In this document: positions 56,273 to 64,000 of the stretch, piece after piece
How positions within the stretch are numbered: the first letter of the stretch is position 1
How the letters are laid out: every line of letters begins with the position of its first letter
Assembly: GCA_024742285.1 (NCBI GenBank)
Contig: JANSYR010000003.1
Coordinates: 310,001-374,000, forward strand
Source: a bacterium
GTDB taxonomy: Bacteria > Myxococcota_A > UBA9160 > UBA4427
Direction: 5' to 3'
DNA: 64,000 nt
Position numbers and translations under genes: made by a program
Notes under the pieces: generated by a model
Seen by the model: only the letters and a program-made list of their open reading frames with translations
Databases searched by the model: none
What the model was told of the DNA's origin: nothing

Positions 56273-57088
56273 CTAGGAATCGTCGGGTGACGGATCCAGC
56301 GAACGGATGCGCACGTTCCGGAACCGCGTCAAGTCCCCGTGATCCTGGAGGACGATGTGTCCGCGGGGGGACGCGCAGAAGCCCGTTCGCGCCGCGAACT
56401 TGCTGGCGGCGAGGGCTTCACGCCACTCGGGCGAGTCCAGTTGGACGTCGACCACGCGGATTCCGTTCAGATAGTGCGAGAGTCGTCCGTCCTCGAGGTG
56501 GACCCGGCCCTGGTTCCAGGCGTCCACGCCGCGAAAGGGCGCTGCGTTCGGGGCCAGCAGGTCGTAGAGCCCGGCGAGCCGGCGGGTTCCGGGGCGGCCG
56601 CGGTTCGCGTCCGGGTGACCGGCGTCGTCCAGGATCTGGAACTCGCACCCGAGGGCGTGGACGAAGCCCATCTCGCGCTGGGGCTCGGCGCGGTACTTGA
56701 CGCCGCTGTTGCCCTCGCGGGCGACCTGGAACTCGAAGTCGAGGACGAAGTCCCCGAAGCGTTCCCGGCTGAAGAGATCTCCGCCCGCCCGGAACTCGAC
56801 CAGACCGGCCTTCCGGATCGAGAGCGTGCCGTCGTCGGTGGACCACCCGTCCGCAGGAAAGGTCGCTTCGTCCGCGGCCTGCCATCCCGCTCCGCTCCGC
56901 CCGTCGAAGAGAAGGCGCCAGCCCGCGGCGCGTTCCGCCGCCGTGAGCGTATTCGGTGTGGCGGGTGCCCACGGTTCGATCCGGGTCGGTCGGTCGTCGG
57001 ATTCTTCGGTCGCGGCGACCGGGAGCGCGATCAGGGCGAGTGCGAGAGCGAGCGTCGAAGCGATCGCCTCGAAGCGGCGCGGCGTCAC
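56273..57088 (-). CDS. DUF1080 (3-keto-disaccharide hydrolase-like) exported protein
   Basis: The 271-residue protein has a signal peptide (STLALALALIALPVAA) and the DUF1080 jelly-roll: GWRLLFDGRSGAGWQ, WSTDDGTLSIRKAG, DFVLDFEFQVAREGNSGVKYRA, GCEFQILDDAGHPDA and a C-terminal GHIVLQDHGDLTRFRNVRIRSL. The family binds or hydrolyses carbohydrates and includes 3-keto-glycoside hydrolases. GTG at 57088 overlaps the stop of the upstream flavoprotein in GTGA. Confidence 0.9.
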   Translation of the reverse strand: MTPRRFEAIASTLALALALIALPVAATEESDDRPTRIEPWAPATPNTLTAAERAAGWRLLFDGRSGAGWQAADEATFPADGWSTDDGTLSIRKAGLVEFRAGGDLFSRERFGDFVLDFEFQVAREGNSGVKYRAEPQREMGFVHALGCEFQILDDAGHPDANRGRPGTRRLAGLYDLLAPNAAPFRGVDAWNQGRVHLEDGRLSHYLNGIRVVDVQLDSPEWREALAASKFAARTGFCASPRGHIVLQDHGDLTRFRNVRIRSLDPSPDDS

Positions 57089-58527
57089 GCGCGGCCCAGT
57101 CGCTTCAGCGCGGACCGAGCGGCGAAGTATCCGCCGAGGCCATGGACGCCGCCGCCCGGGGGCGTCGCGGCCGAGCAGATGAAGAGCCGCGGGTTCGGCG
57201 TCGAATAGGGATCGAGGCGGGTGACCGGGCTGTTGAAGAGCTGGAATGCATCCGCCACGCCGCCGGTGATGGCGCCGCCCACGTAGTTCGGGTTGTGGGC
57301 CTCGAACTCGGCGGCGTTCGTCGTGTGCCGCGCGAGGATCCGGTCCCTGAAGCCGGGGGCGAAGCGTTCGATCTGGCGCTCGATCGCTTCCGTACGATCG
57401 ACGGTCGAGCCGTGGGGAACGTGGCAGTAGGCGTAGCCCGTGTGCTGTCCCGCTGGCGCGCGGCGGTCATCGAACTGACTCTGCTGGCAGAGGATCAGGT
57501 AGGGCTTGTCGTTGAGGCGCCCCGCGTACATGTCGCGTTCCGAAGCGCAGATCTCTTCGAGGGTGCCGCCCACGTGGACCGTCGAGGCTTCGAGGCAGCG
57601 CTGGTCCTTCCAGGGAATCGGTCCGTCGAGGGCCCAGTCGACCTTGAACGCACCGGGGCCGTAGCGGTAGCGCTCGAGACGACGGCGGTAGCCTGCCGGC
57701 AGATCGTCCGCGCCGATCGAGGCGAGCTGGGACGGGGAGGTGTCGAAGAGGACGACCTTCGCGTCGGGGAGCGCATCGAGGCGCTCGACGCGATGGCCGA
57801 GCTCGATCTCTCCGCCGAGGCTCGTGAAGTAGGAAGCGAGGGCGCGACCGATCGATTGGGAGCCGCCGCGGGCGACCGGCCAGTTCTCGACATGGGCGGT
57901 CAGGGCGAAGAGGGTCCCGAGCGCGGCGGTCAAGGGCTGCGACAGCGGGAGGACCGAATGCCCCGCGCATCCCGCCAGCAGCGCGCGCGCCCGCTCCTCC
58001 CGGAAGAGCAATCGTGCCAGCCGATTGGCCGAGAACGCGGCCCGGAGTCCGAAGCGCGCCATCTGGATCGGGTGCTTCGGGATCCCGAGCGGGGCCATCG
58101 CGTCGGCCAGCAGCCCGTGCGCGTCCCGCATCAGCGGCTCGATCAGTCGGATGTAGTTCCTCCGGTCGCGGCCGAGCTCGTCCGCGGTCCGGTCGAGGGA
58201 GCGGTAGATCATGACCGCGTCCGCGTCGTCGAGGGGATGCGCGACCGAGGCCGGGGGGAGGACCCATTCGAGGCCGTGCTCGTCGAGTGGAAGCTGCCGG
58301 TAGTACGGCGACAGGATGCCCATGGGGTGTACGGCGGAGCACACGTCGTGAAGGAAGCCGGGCAGGGTCAGCTCGGCGCTGCGCGTCCCGCCGCCCACTT
58401 CGTCGGCCGCCTCGACGACGCGCACGCTCGCACCGTTTCGGGCGAGCTCGATCGCCGCCGCGAGACCGTTCGGTCCGGAGCCGATCACGATCGCGTCAGG
58501 GGTGGAGTCGTGCGAGGTGGTGCTCAT
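57085..58527 (-). CDS. Phytoene-desaturase-like FAD/NAD(P)-binding oxidoreductase
   Basis: The 480-residue protein has the FAD motif IVIGSGPNGLAAAIELARNGASVRVVEAADEVGGGTRS and the C-terminal FICSAATPPGGGVHGLGGYFAARSAL, matching phytoene-dehydrogenase-like (CrtI/PDHP1-type) enzymes. Its middle region lacks the membrane segments of carotenoid desaturases and has HVPHGSTVDRTEA, common in non-carotenoid members. A carotenoid role is not assured, since no phytoene synthase is nearby. It overlaps the DUF1080 gene by GTGA and is divergent from the peroxiredoxin-like gene over 104 bases. Confidence 0.85.
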   Translation of the reverse strand: MSTTSHDSTPDAIVIGSGPNGLAAAIELARNGASVRVVEAADEVGGGTRSAELTLPGFLHDVCSAVHPMGILSPYYRQLPLDEHGLEWVLPPASVAHPLDDADAVMIYRSLDRTADELGRDRRNYIRLIEPLMRDAHGLLADAMAPLGIPKHPIQMARFGLRAAFSANRLARLLFREERARALLAGCAGHSVLPLSQPLTAALGTLFALTAHVENWPVARGGSQSIGRALASYFTSLGGEIELGHRVERLDALPDAKVVLFDTSPSQLASIGADDLPAGYRRRLERYRYGPGAFKVDWALDGPIPWKDQRCLEASTVHVGGTLEEICASERDMYAGRLNDKPYLILCQQSQFDDRRAPAGQHTGYAYCHVPHGSTVDRTEAIERQIERFAPGFRDRILARHTTNAAEFEAHNPNYVGGAITGGVADAFQLFNSPVTRLDPYSTPNPRLFICSAATPPGGGVHGLGGYFAARSALKRLGRA

Positions 58528-58631
58528 GGGACCCAGACCGTAAATCGTGCCGACGCGGCGGGCCAGCGAATCCGCGAGCTAGAGTCTCGCCGCGCGCGGC
58601 CGCTCCGGGGCGCGTCGGAGGAGTGGAGAGC

Positions 58632-59189
58632 ATGGCCGGACGGCCGATCGATGCAGCCTGTCTCGAGGCGCCGGTCACGGGCGTCGGACTCGTGCCGGGG
58701 ACCCTGGGCGATCAGCTCGAGGCGAGCGGTGACCGGGTGTCGCTCCTCGTCTTCCTGCGTCACTTCGGCTGCATCTTCTGCCGGGAGACGCTGGCGGATC
58801 TTCGCGCGGCGTCGGAGGCCGACGAGGCCTACCCGGACGTCCTCTTCTTCTTCCAGGGGAGTGCCACCGAAGGGCGCGCCTTCCTTCGCCGCTACTGGCC
58901 CGACGCCCGGGCCATCGCGGATCCCGATCTCGAATTCTACGAGCGCTTCGGCGTGCGTCGCGCGAGCTTCCTCGAGGCGCTCGGGCCGGCAGTGGTTCTC
59001 GGCGCCCGTTCACGCGCGCGGGCCAAGGGCCACGAGAACGGTCCGCGTAGCGGGGACATCTGGCGCATGCCGGGCGTCTTCGCCGTCGCGGACAAAGAGA
59101 TCATCTGGGCCCACCAGCCGCGACATGCGGCGGATCACCCTGACTTCGATCGGATCCCGTCGATCGTCTCCGCCGCGACCACGGACTGA
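58632..59189 (+). CDS. Thioredoxin-fold AhpC/TSA_2-like (SelL-like) protein
   Basis: A 185-residue thioredoxin-like protein of the AhpC/TSA_2 group (PF13911). The redox site is C47-I-F-C50 within FLRHFGCIFCRETLADL; in related SelL proteins both positions can be selenocysteine. VLFFFQGSATEGRAFL and the C-terminal DIWRMPGVFAVADKEIIWAHQPRHAADHP match the group. ATG at 58632 follows GGAGGAGTGGAG. No signal peptide. It converges on the DCC-type gene with a four-base gap. Confidence 0.82.
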   Translation: MAGRPIDAACLEAPVTGVGLVPGTLGDQLEASGDRVSLLVFLRHFGCIFCRETLADLRAASEADEAYPDVLFFFQGSATEGRAFLRRYWPDARAIADPDLEFYERFGVRRASFLEALGPAVVLGARSRARAKGHENGPRSGDIWRMPGVFAVADKEIIWAHQPRHAADHPDFDRIPSIVSAATTD

Positions 59190-59193
59190 CCGG

Positions 59194-59619
59194 CTAGGCG
59201 TCGGGTTCGACGGGACAGGTCTTCGGCGCGCGGCCGGTCAGCCGCAGGCGATTCCGCGCGAACCAGGTGTAGAGCCGGTCGAGTACCGCGCGAACCAGGC
59301 CGACGTGGGCGATCCGCACGATCCAGCCGCGGTCGAGGGCTTCGTAGAGGTGGATGAACACGTCCACTCCCTCCACGATCGTGCCGTCCGGCAGCATCCC
59401 GTGGATCCGCTCCTCGATCGTGGCCTGTTCCAGGCCGTACGCGGTCGCGTCGAAGCCGGGCAGCGAAAGATCCACGAGGTCGACGCGTCCGGCGCCTGCG
59501 TCCAGGCGCCGAACCACGTCGATCTCGCGCTTGCACAGCGGGCACGCGCCGTCGAAGAAGACGCGGAAGCGCCACTCGACCGGCTGGGCTTCGGGCTGGG
59601 GGAGAACCGACGCCGCCAA
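59194..59619 (-). CDS. DCC-family (DUF393) thiol-disulfide oxidoreductase-like protein
   Basis: The hallmark of the family is FFDGACPLCKREI, with a CxxC redox pair, followed by VDLVDLSLPGFDATAYGL, HGMLPDGTIVEGVDVFIHLYEAL and a C-terminal hydrophobic helix with LDRLYTWFARNRLRLTG. TTG at 59619 is preferred because GGAG lies eight bases upstream; a GTG at 59646 is also in frame and would overlap the sigma-factor gene end by 23 bases. It directly follows that gene on the same strand and is probably cotranscribed. Confidence 0.85.
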   Translation of the reverse strand: MAASVLPQPEAQPVEWRFRVFFDGACPLCKREIDVVRRLDAGAGRVDLVDLSLPGFDATAYGLEQATIEERIHGMLPDGTIVEGVDVFIHLYEALDRGWIVRIAHVGLVRAVLDRLYTWFARNRLRLTGRAPKTCPVEPDA

Positions 59620-59623
59620 CGCG

Positions 59624-60883
59624 CTAGCTCCAGCCGAATTCGGCACCGAGGGCCGCGGCAGCCGGGTGCTCTCGAAGCTGCTCGAGGGCGCGGCGCTCGA
59701 TCTGCCGCACCCGCTCCCGGCTCACCCCGAGTCGCGCGCCGATCTGCGCCAGGGACGCCGCGGGCTCGCCCGAGAGACCGAAGCGCGCGTCGATCACCTC
59801 GCGCGCGCGATCGTCGAGGGCGGGCAGGACTTCGGCGAGGGTCCGTCGCAGGGCCGCGCCGTCGTGGTCCGCATCGAGGTCCTCGTCCGCCGGTGCTTCG
59901 AGGGTGTCCTCGAGCCAGAGGTCGTCGGTGCCCGCGACCGGGACGTGGGTCGAGATCTCGCTGGCGAGGCTTCGTTCGAGATCGGCGGCGTCCTCGGGTG
60001 CGAGGCCCATTCGCTCGGCGAGCTCCGAAACCGTCGGCTCTTCGCTCGAGAAGGCGCGGCGGGCTTCCTCGAGTCGCTTGAGCGCGCGCTGCTGGTCGAG
60101 GACCGGGCTCGGCACGCGGACGGTCCGCGAGTGCTGCGCGACCGCGCGGATCAGCGCCTGCTCGATCCACCACACGGCGTAGGTCGAGAACTTGTACCCG
60201 CGCGAGATGTCGAACTTCTCCACGGCGCGGATCAGTCCGAGGTTGCCCTCCTGGATCAGGTCGAGGAAGGGCACGCCGCGGTTCCGGAAGCCCTTCGCCG
60301 AGCGGATGACCAGGCGGAGGTTGTGGCGGATGAAGCGGTTCTTGAGATCCGTCAGCTGGGCGCGGGCATCGTCCGCCTCGCGGAGCACCTTGCGATCCGC
60401 GCGGGAGAGGTCCCGGCGTCGGCTCGTGCCGAGCTCGTCCTGGATCTGCATCAAGACAGGGAGCGCGATTTCGGCGTCGAGGGTCGCCTGGGCGAGTCGG
60501 TCCAGGGCTCGGCCCAGCGCCGCGTCGTCCTTGGCACGCCCGAGCGCCTTCACGCGCTTGCTGACGTTCGTGAGCGCCGCGTCGATCTGCCCGTTCGCGT
60601 CCCGCGTCTGACCGTCCCGATGGAAGCGGGAGAGGGAGCCCGTCACGAGGCCGCGGGCCCGCTTCTCGTTCCAGCGCTCGAGGAGCGCGGTGGCCGTCGC
60701 GGGGATCCGGGCCAGCGCCGCACGAAGGTCGGCTTCGGCCTGCTCCATCCCCTCGAAGAGCGCCTTCTGAGTCCCGGTTTCCAGGACCGGCGTGTCGTAG
60801 ATGTCGTCGAGATAGCTCTGGAGGACATCCGGGGCGGCGGGGAGGGCGCTCGGGGTCGTCGGGGACGGGATGGTGGCGGGCAT
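59624..60883 (-). CDS. Group 2 sigma-70 factor (RpoS/RpoD-like)
   Basis: A 419-residue sigma-70 factor. Region 1.2 is at [16 protein letters not shown]. Region 2 is [75 protein letters not shown], intact through 2.4. Region 3 follows, and region 4 has the [30 protein letters not shown]. There is no region 1.1. About 140 residues separate 1.2 from 2, a helical insertion longer than in RpoS. This points to a non-essential, stress or stationary-phase factor. Start at 60883 (MPATIP) has CGGAGC upstream. It is divergent from the CarH-like gene over 153 bases. Confidence 0.9.
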   Translation of the reverse strand: MPATIPSPTTPSALPAAPDVLQSYLDDIYDTPVLETGTQKALFEGMEQAEADLRAALARIPATATALLERWNEKRARGLVTGSLSRFHRDGQTRDANGQIDAALTNVSKRVKALGRAKDDAALGRALDRLAQATLDAEIALPVLMQIQDELGTSRRRDLSRADRKVLREADDARAQLTDLKNRFIRHNLRLVIRSAKGFRNRGVPFLDLIQEGNLGLIRAVEKFDISRGYKFSTYAVWWIEQALIRAVAQHSRTVRVPSPVLDQQRALKRLEEARRAFSSEEPTVSELAERMGLAPEDAADLERSLASEISTHVPVAGTDDLWLEDTLEAPADEDLDADHDGAALRRTLAEVLPALDDRAREVIDARFGLSGEPAASLAQIGARLGVSRERVRQIERRALEQLREHPAAAALGAEFGWS

Positions 60884-60947
60884 GGCTGCTCCGTGTTCGT
60901 TGGGCGCGGAGTGAGTGTTTCCCAGGATCATCGGTTTGTAAAGAAAA

Positions 60948-60957
60948 AATCTGTACA
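60948..60957 (+). promoter_or_regulatory. Candidate CarH-type operator, copy 1 (AATCTGTACA)
   Basis: AATCTGTACA occurs here and again 62 bases downstream in the same orientation. Its TGTACA (60952-60957) is 18 bases before TATAGT (60976-60981), where a -35 element would sit. CarH-family operators in Thermus are direct repeats of the TnTACA type overlapping the -35. The flanking sequence is unusually A/T-rich for this window. Confidence 0.55.
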
Positions 60958-61009
60958 AGTATTGAACTGAGCCGATATAGTAACGGCCCAACGGGGAACA
61001 ACGTGACCG

Positions 61010-61019
61010 AATCTGTACA
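61010..61019 (+). promoter_or_regulatory. Candidate CarH-type operator, copy 2 (AATCTGTACA)
   Basis: This is an exact second copy of the 10-mer at 60948, ending 17 bases before the GTG start of the CarH-like gene. A regulator bound here would sit over the leader or transcription start of the operon. Confidence 0.5.
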
Positions 61020-61036
61020 GAGCGCTGGGAGAAGCC

Positions 61037-61951
61037 GTGTCCGCCGAGAGTGACAGCCCGACCGCGACCTACCCCATGCGCGTGGTGACCCGGATGACCG
61101 GCCTCTCTCCCGAGCGTCTGCGCGCCTGGGAGACCCGCCATCGCGCCGTGATGCCCCTGCGGACCGACGGGGGAAGCCGCCGCTACAGCGAAACCGACGT
61201 CGAACGTCTCCTCCTCCTACGAAAGGCCACGGAAGCCGGTCACAGGATCGGCGATCTCGCGACGTTGGAGCTGGATTCCCTCCGGGAACGATTCGGCGAT
61301 GGGGAGGCGGTTCCGGCCGGGCGATTCGACGAGATGATCGCTGCCGTCGACGCCCTGGATGCACCAAAGCTGCGAGTGCTCCTCGAGGAGCGCGCGCGCG
61401 CCCTCGACCCGGTGCGCTTCGCCTTCGACGAGGTGTTGCCGCTCGCCTTCGAGATCGGACAGCGCTGGCTCGAGGGCCTGACCTCGGTCGCCGCCGAGCA
61501 TCGGGCCACCAACGTCCTGCGATCCATCCTGGTGGAGGCCGTCGAGAACGGGCCCGTCGACGCGCTCGGTCCGAGGGTCGTCTTCGCTGCGCCGGAGGGT
61601 GAGCGACACGATCTGGGCGTCCTGGCGGCGGCGATCGCAGCGCGCAGCTTCGGCGCCCAACCGCTCTTCGTCGGGGCAGACGTCCCCGTGGACGACCTCG
61701 TGGAGGCGACGAAGAACGCTCGAGCGGAGGCGCTCGCCCTCGGATTCGTCGTGACGCCGACCGAGGAGGTCGGGCCAATCCTGCGCACCGTGCGGCGCGC
61801 GCTGCCGGACGGGGTCGCACTCTGGATCGGCGGCCGCGGCATCGTCGGGTGTCCGCCCGTCGCCGGGGTCGACCGGATCGAACACAATCAGCGCCTCGAA
61901 GCGTTCGTCCTCGAGGCGCGCCGAAGCCAGGATCGGGAGGGTGCGCGATGA
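61037..61951 (+). CDS. carH: CarH/LitR-like MerR-family B12-binding photoreceptor regulator
   Basis: A 304-residue repressor-type regulator. An N-terminal MerR HTH ([22 protein letters not shown]) is followed by a four-helix bundle and a Rossmann-like B12-binding domain. The W-x9-EH signature of light-sensing CarH is intact: W144, E154, H155 ([18 protein letters not shown]). The lower-ligand motif E189-R-H191-D-L-G194 is also intact. The residue after W144 is Leu; in Thermus CarH it is His132, the second ligand in the light-adapted state. In the family, dark tetramers with adenosylcobalamin bind DNA and light breaks them up. GTG at 61037 follows GGGAGAAG. It overlaps the next gene by ATGA and is divergent from the sigma-factor gene. 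Confidence 0.88.
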   Translation: MSAESDSPTATYPMRVVTRMTGLSPERLRAWETRHRAVMPLRTDGGSRRYSETDVERLLLLRKATEAGHRIGDLATLELDSLRERFGDGEAVPAGRFDEMIAAVDALDAPKLRVLLEERARALDPVRFAFDEVLPLAFEIGQRWLEGLTSVAAEHRATNVLRSILVEAVENGPVDALGPRVVFAAPEGERHDLGVLAAAIAARSFGAQPLFVGADVPVDDLVEATKNARAEALALGFVVTPTEEVGPILRTVRRALPDGVALWIGGRGIVGCPPVAGVDRIEHNQRLEAFVLEARRSQDREGAR

Positions 61952-62934
61952 CACGCGTCGCCGTCGTCGGTGCGGGACTCGCAGGACTGCGCGCAGCGCG
62001 CCGCCTCCACGATGCGGGCGCCGAGATCCGGGTCTTCGACAAGGCGAGAGGCTCCGGCGGTCGGATGTCGACGCGCCGCACGGACTTCGGTGCGTTCGAC
62101 CATGGCGCGCAGTACTTCACCGCGCGTGATCCGCGCTTCCGTGCGCAGGTGGAGACCTGGGTCGCCTCGGGTGCGGCGGCGCTCTGGCCGGGGAAAGTGG
62201 TGCGGCTCGCCGAAGGGCGGGTCGTCGCCGAGGAGCAGGCCGAGCCCCGCTTCGTCGGTGCACCGAAGATGAACGCCGTCGTCCGGGACCTCCTGGGCGA
62301 GATCGATGCCTCCTTCGGGGTTCGGATCGCGTCGCTGCGCCGTCGCGAGAATCGTTGGGTGCTTCGCTGCGACGCGGGCTTCGAGTACGAGGGCTTCGAT
62401 CTCGTGGTCGTCGCGGTCCCGCCCGCGCAGGCGCTTCCGCTGATCGACGCGTCGTCGAACCTGGGACCCGCGATCGCGGGCGTCCGGATGTGGCCGTGCC
62501 ACGCGACGATGCTCTCCTTCGAGGCACCGCTTCCGGTGGCCTTCGACGGGGCTTTCGTCGAGAGCGAGTCGATCGCCTGGGTGGCCCGAAACGACTCGAA
62601 GGCGGAGCGCGGGAAGGCGTCCTGTTGGGTCGTCCATTCGAACGCCGAGTGGAGCGAGCGCCACGTCGAGCGGGAATCGGCGAGCGTCGGTGCGCACCTC
62701 GAGGAAGAGTTCGCCCGGGCGCTCGGGGTCGAGCTTCCGCCCGTTCGCTACCGCGGGACCCACCGTTGGCTCTACGCGCGGCCGGCGCATCCCCTCGACG
62801 GGAAGACGCTCTTCGACGCGGAGGCCGGGCTCGGCGTCTGCGGCGACTGGACGCGGGGCGACGAGGTCGAGGACGCCTTCGTATCGGCGGAGGACCTCGT
62901 CGACGTGATCCTGCCCGCTCACGGTCTCGGGTGA
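61948..62934 (+). CDS. Renalase-like FAD-dependent amine oxidase-fold protein
   Basis: The 328-residue flavoprotein has the FAD motif VAVVGAGLAGLRAARRLHDAGAEIRVFDKARGSGGRMSTRR and a C-terminal DAEAGLGVCGDWTRGDEVEDAFVSAEDL. The region FDHGAQYFTARDPRFR is typical of bacterial renalase-like proteins. These oxidise isomeric forms of NAD(P)H in characterised cases. ATG at 61948 overlaps the CarH-like stop. The photolyase starts three bases after its stop, so all three form one operon. Similar flavoproteins occur beside photolyases in other bacteria. Confidence 0.87.
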   Translation: MTRVAVVGAGLAGLRAARRLHDAGAEIRVFDKARGSGGRMSTRRTDFGAFDHGAQYFTARDPRFRAQVETWVASGAAALWPGKVVRLAEGRVVAEEQAEPRFVGAPKMNAVVRDLLGEIDASFGVRIASLRRRENRWVLRCDAGFEYEGFDLVVVAVPPAQALPLIDASSNLGPAIAGVRMWPCHATMLSFEAPLPVAFDGAFVESESIAWVARNDSKAERGKASCWVVHSNAEWSERHVERESASVGAHLEEEFARALGVELPPVRYRGTHRWLYARPAHPLDGKTLFDAEAGLGVCGDWTRGDEVEDAFVSAEDLVDVILPAHGLG

Positions 62935-62937
62935 TCC

Positions 62938-64000
62938 ATGCGCGGGCTCCACTGGTTCCGCAACGATCTCCGGCTCCGAGACCATGGCGCGCTCGAAGCC
63001 CTGGCCGATCGCGTCGAAGAATGGGGCGCGCTCTTCGTTCTCGATCCGGTGCTGCTCGACGCGAAGCTGACGCGGAATCGCGACCGGTTCATGATCGACT
63101 CCGTCGTTTCGCTCCGCGCGGCGCTCGAGAAGCGCGGCGTCTCGCTCGCGACGGTGAAGGGCGACCCCGAGACGGTGGTGCCGCGGATGGCGAAGCGCCT
63201 CGGCGTGCAGGTCGTCAGCTTCGTCGAAGCGGATACGCTTCGCGCGCGTTGGCGGGACGAGGCGGTTCGGACTGCCCTCGAAGCCGACGGGCGGGAGGTT
63301 CTCGCGATCCGCGATCACACGGTCTTCGGTCCCGGGGAGATCCTGACGAAGAAGGGCGGCCCCCACTCGATCTACTCCCCCTACCGCCGTGCCTGGTGGG
63401 CCGCCTGGGAGGCCGCGCCGCGCTGGCCCGCGCCGCGACTCCGCCTTCCGAAGCGGCCGATCGGAGTCGAGCGTCGTGCCGTCGAGGACGCGATCTCGAA
63501 GCTCGTCGAGCCGACGTCGCCCCGCGTCGGTCCGGCGGTCGGTGAGGCCGCGGCCCGGCGCCGCCTGACACAGTTTCTGGAGAGCCGCGTCGGTCGCTAT
63601 GCGACGGATCGGGACGTCCCGGCGGTGGATGGCACTGCGCGGCTCTCGGCCTATCTCCGTTTCGGCGTGATCTCGGCCCGGCGCTGCTTCGCCGCCGGCC
63701 TCGCCCACGCCGAAGAGAATCCCCAGGATCGGGAAGGCGTCGAGAAGTGGCTCGACGAGCTGGTCTGGCGGGAGTTCTACGCCGCGGTCCTGGCGAACCG
63801 GCCCGAGGTCACGACGCGGAACTTCCGACCGGAATACGACGGTCTCCAGTGGCAGGACGATCCCGAGGGCTTCGCGGCCTGGTGCGAGGGAAGAACCGGC
63901 TACCCGATCGTCGACGCGGGGATGCGCCAGCTCGTCGCGACCGGTTGGATGCACAACCGGGTGCGCATGATCGTCGCGAGCTTCCTGACGAAGGATCTGC
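62938..64000 (+). CDS. phrB: DNA photolyase/cryptochrome-family protein (3' end outside window)
   Basis: Photolyases repair UV dimers with light and FAD. The visible 354 residues hold the N-terminal antenna domain (LHWFRNDLRLRDHGALEAL) and much of the FAD domain: RLSAYLRFGVISARRCF, WLDELVWREFYAAVL, and GRTGYPIVDAGMRQLVATGWMHNRVRMIVASFLTKDL, the most conserved signature. The gene runs past position 64000, so the last ~100 residues are not seen. It starts three bases after the renalase-like gene. A class I CPD photolyase is most likely; a cryptochrome-like role cannot be excluded. Confidence 0.93.
   Translation, partial: MRGLHWFRNDLRLRDHGALEALADRVEEWGALFVLDPVLLDAKLTRNRDRFMIDSVVSLRAALEKRGVSLATVKGDPETVVPRMAKRLGVQVVSFVEADTLRARWRDEAVRTALEADGREVLAIRDHTVFGPGEILTKKGGPHSIYSPYRRAWWAAWEAAPRWPAPRLRLPKRPIGVERRAVEDAISKLVEPTSPRVGPAVGEAAARRRLTQFLESRVGRYATDRDVPAVDGTARLSAYLRFGVISARRCFAAGLAHAEENPQDREGVEKWLDELVWREFYAAVLANRPEVTTRNFRPEYDGLQWQDDPEGFAAWCEGRTGYPIVDAGMRQLVATGWMHNRVRMIVASFLTKDL

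Noticed and set aside
56956-60081. A 1041-codon plus-strand frame through the flavoprotein and sigma-factor region
   Set aside because: It is antisense to the flavoprotein and sigma-factor genes. Only the internal part from 58632 is protein-like in a plus frame, and that part is annotated as the CxxC protein.

Overview
The window is a high-GC chromosomal stretch, almost fully coding, from a Gram-negative, aerobically respiring bacterium. The Gram-negative call rests on a TonB-dependent receptor, several lipoproteins, outer-membrane barrels and a PEP-CTERM protein. Alternative complex III, a Bat/MoxR operon, a CarH-like B12 photoreceptor, P450s, a luciferase-like oxidoreductase and DUF1214/sulfotransferase genes fit a free-living deltaproteobacterial-type lineage (Myxococcota or Binatota relatives). 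That placement is inference; no rRNA, tRNA, insertion sequence, phage gene or CRISPR array was found.

Layout. 1-7,020: alternative complex III genes actB-C-D-E-F, closed by a strong terminator. 7,085-16,258: a rhomboid protease, an alkylsulfatase-like metallo-beta-lactamase, a protein with three SnoaL/LinA-like domains, a luciferase-like oxidoreductase, a methyltransferase, a DUF1214 protein and a sulfotransferase. 16,284-26,857: envelope genes (helical-repeat exported protein, PEP-CTERM protein, TPR lipoprotein, alkaline-phosphatase-fold membrane enzyme, TonB receptor, small barrel). 27,066-37,345: a seven-gene moxR/bat operon with a fused BatB-BatC. 37,525-41,417: inositol-phosphate synthase, then a copper operon facing it. 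41,480-47,571: FMN reductase, monooxygenase, truncated haemoglobin and GST, then GlcG-like protein, two coupled P450s and a zinc dehydrogenase. 47,600-54,408: minus-strand genes for Bcp, DUF4332, DUF937, a repeat lipoprotein, a mechanosensitive-channel-like protein and a PQQ/cytochrome c dehydrogenase. 54,477-59,619: SDR, HtpX, DUF1080, a phytoene-desaturase-like oxidoreductase and two CxxC redox proteins. 59,624-64,000: a group 2 sigma factor divergent from an operon of a CarH-like regulator, a renalase-like flavoprotein and a DNA photolyase cut by the window end.

How they work together. ActB-F would oxidise quinol and pass electrons to a cytochrome or oxidase encoded elsewhere. The Bat operon is a cell-envelope VWA/ATPase system. 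The last operon reads as a light-response unit: a B12 photosensor controlling a flavoprotein and photolyase, with two copies of a TGTACA-containing 10-mer in the shared promoter region. The most unusual structural theme is short in-frame tandem repeats in the leader regions of three unrelated exported proteins (ActE, BatE-like, TonB receptor); in two of them the start codon itself lies in the repeated unit.
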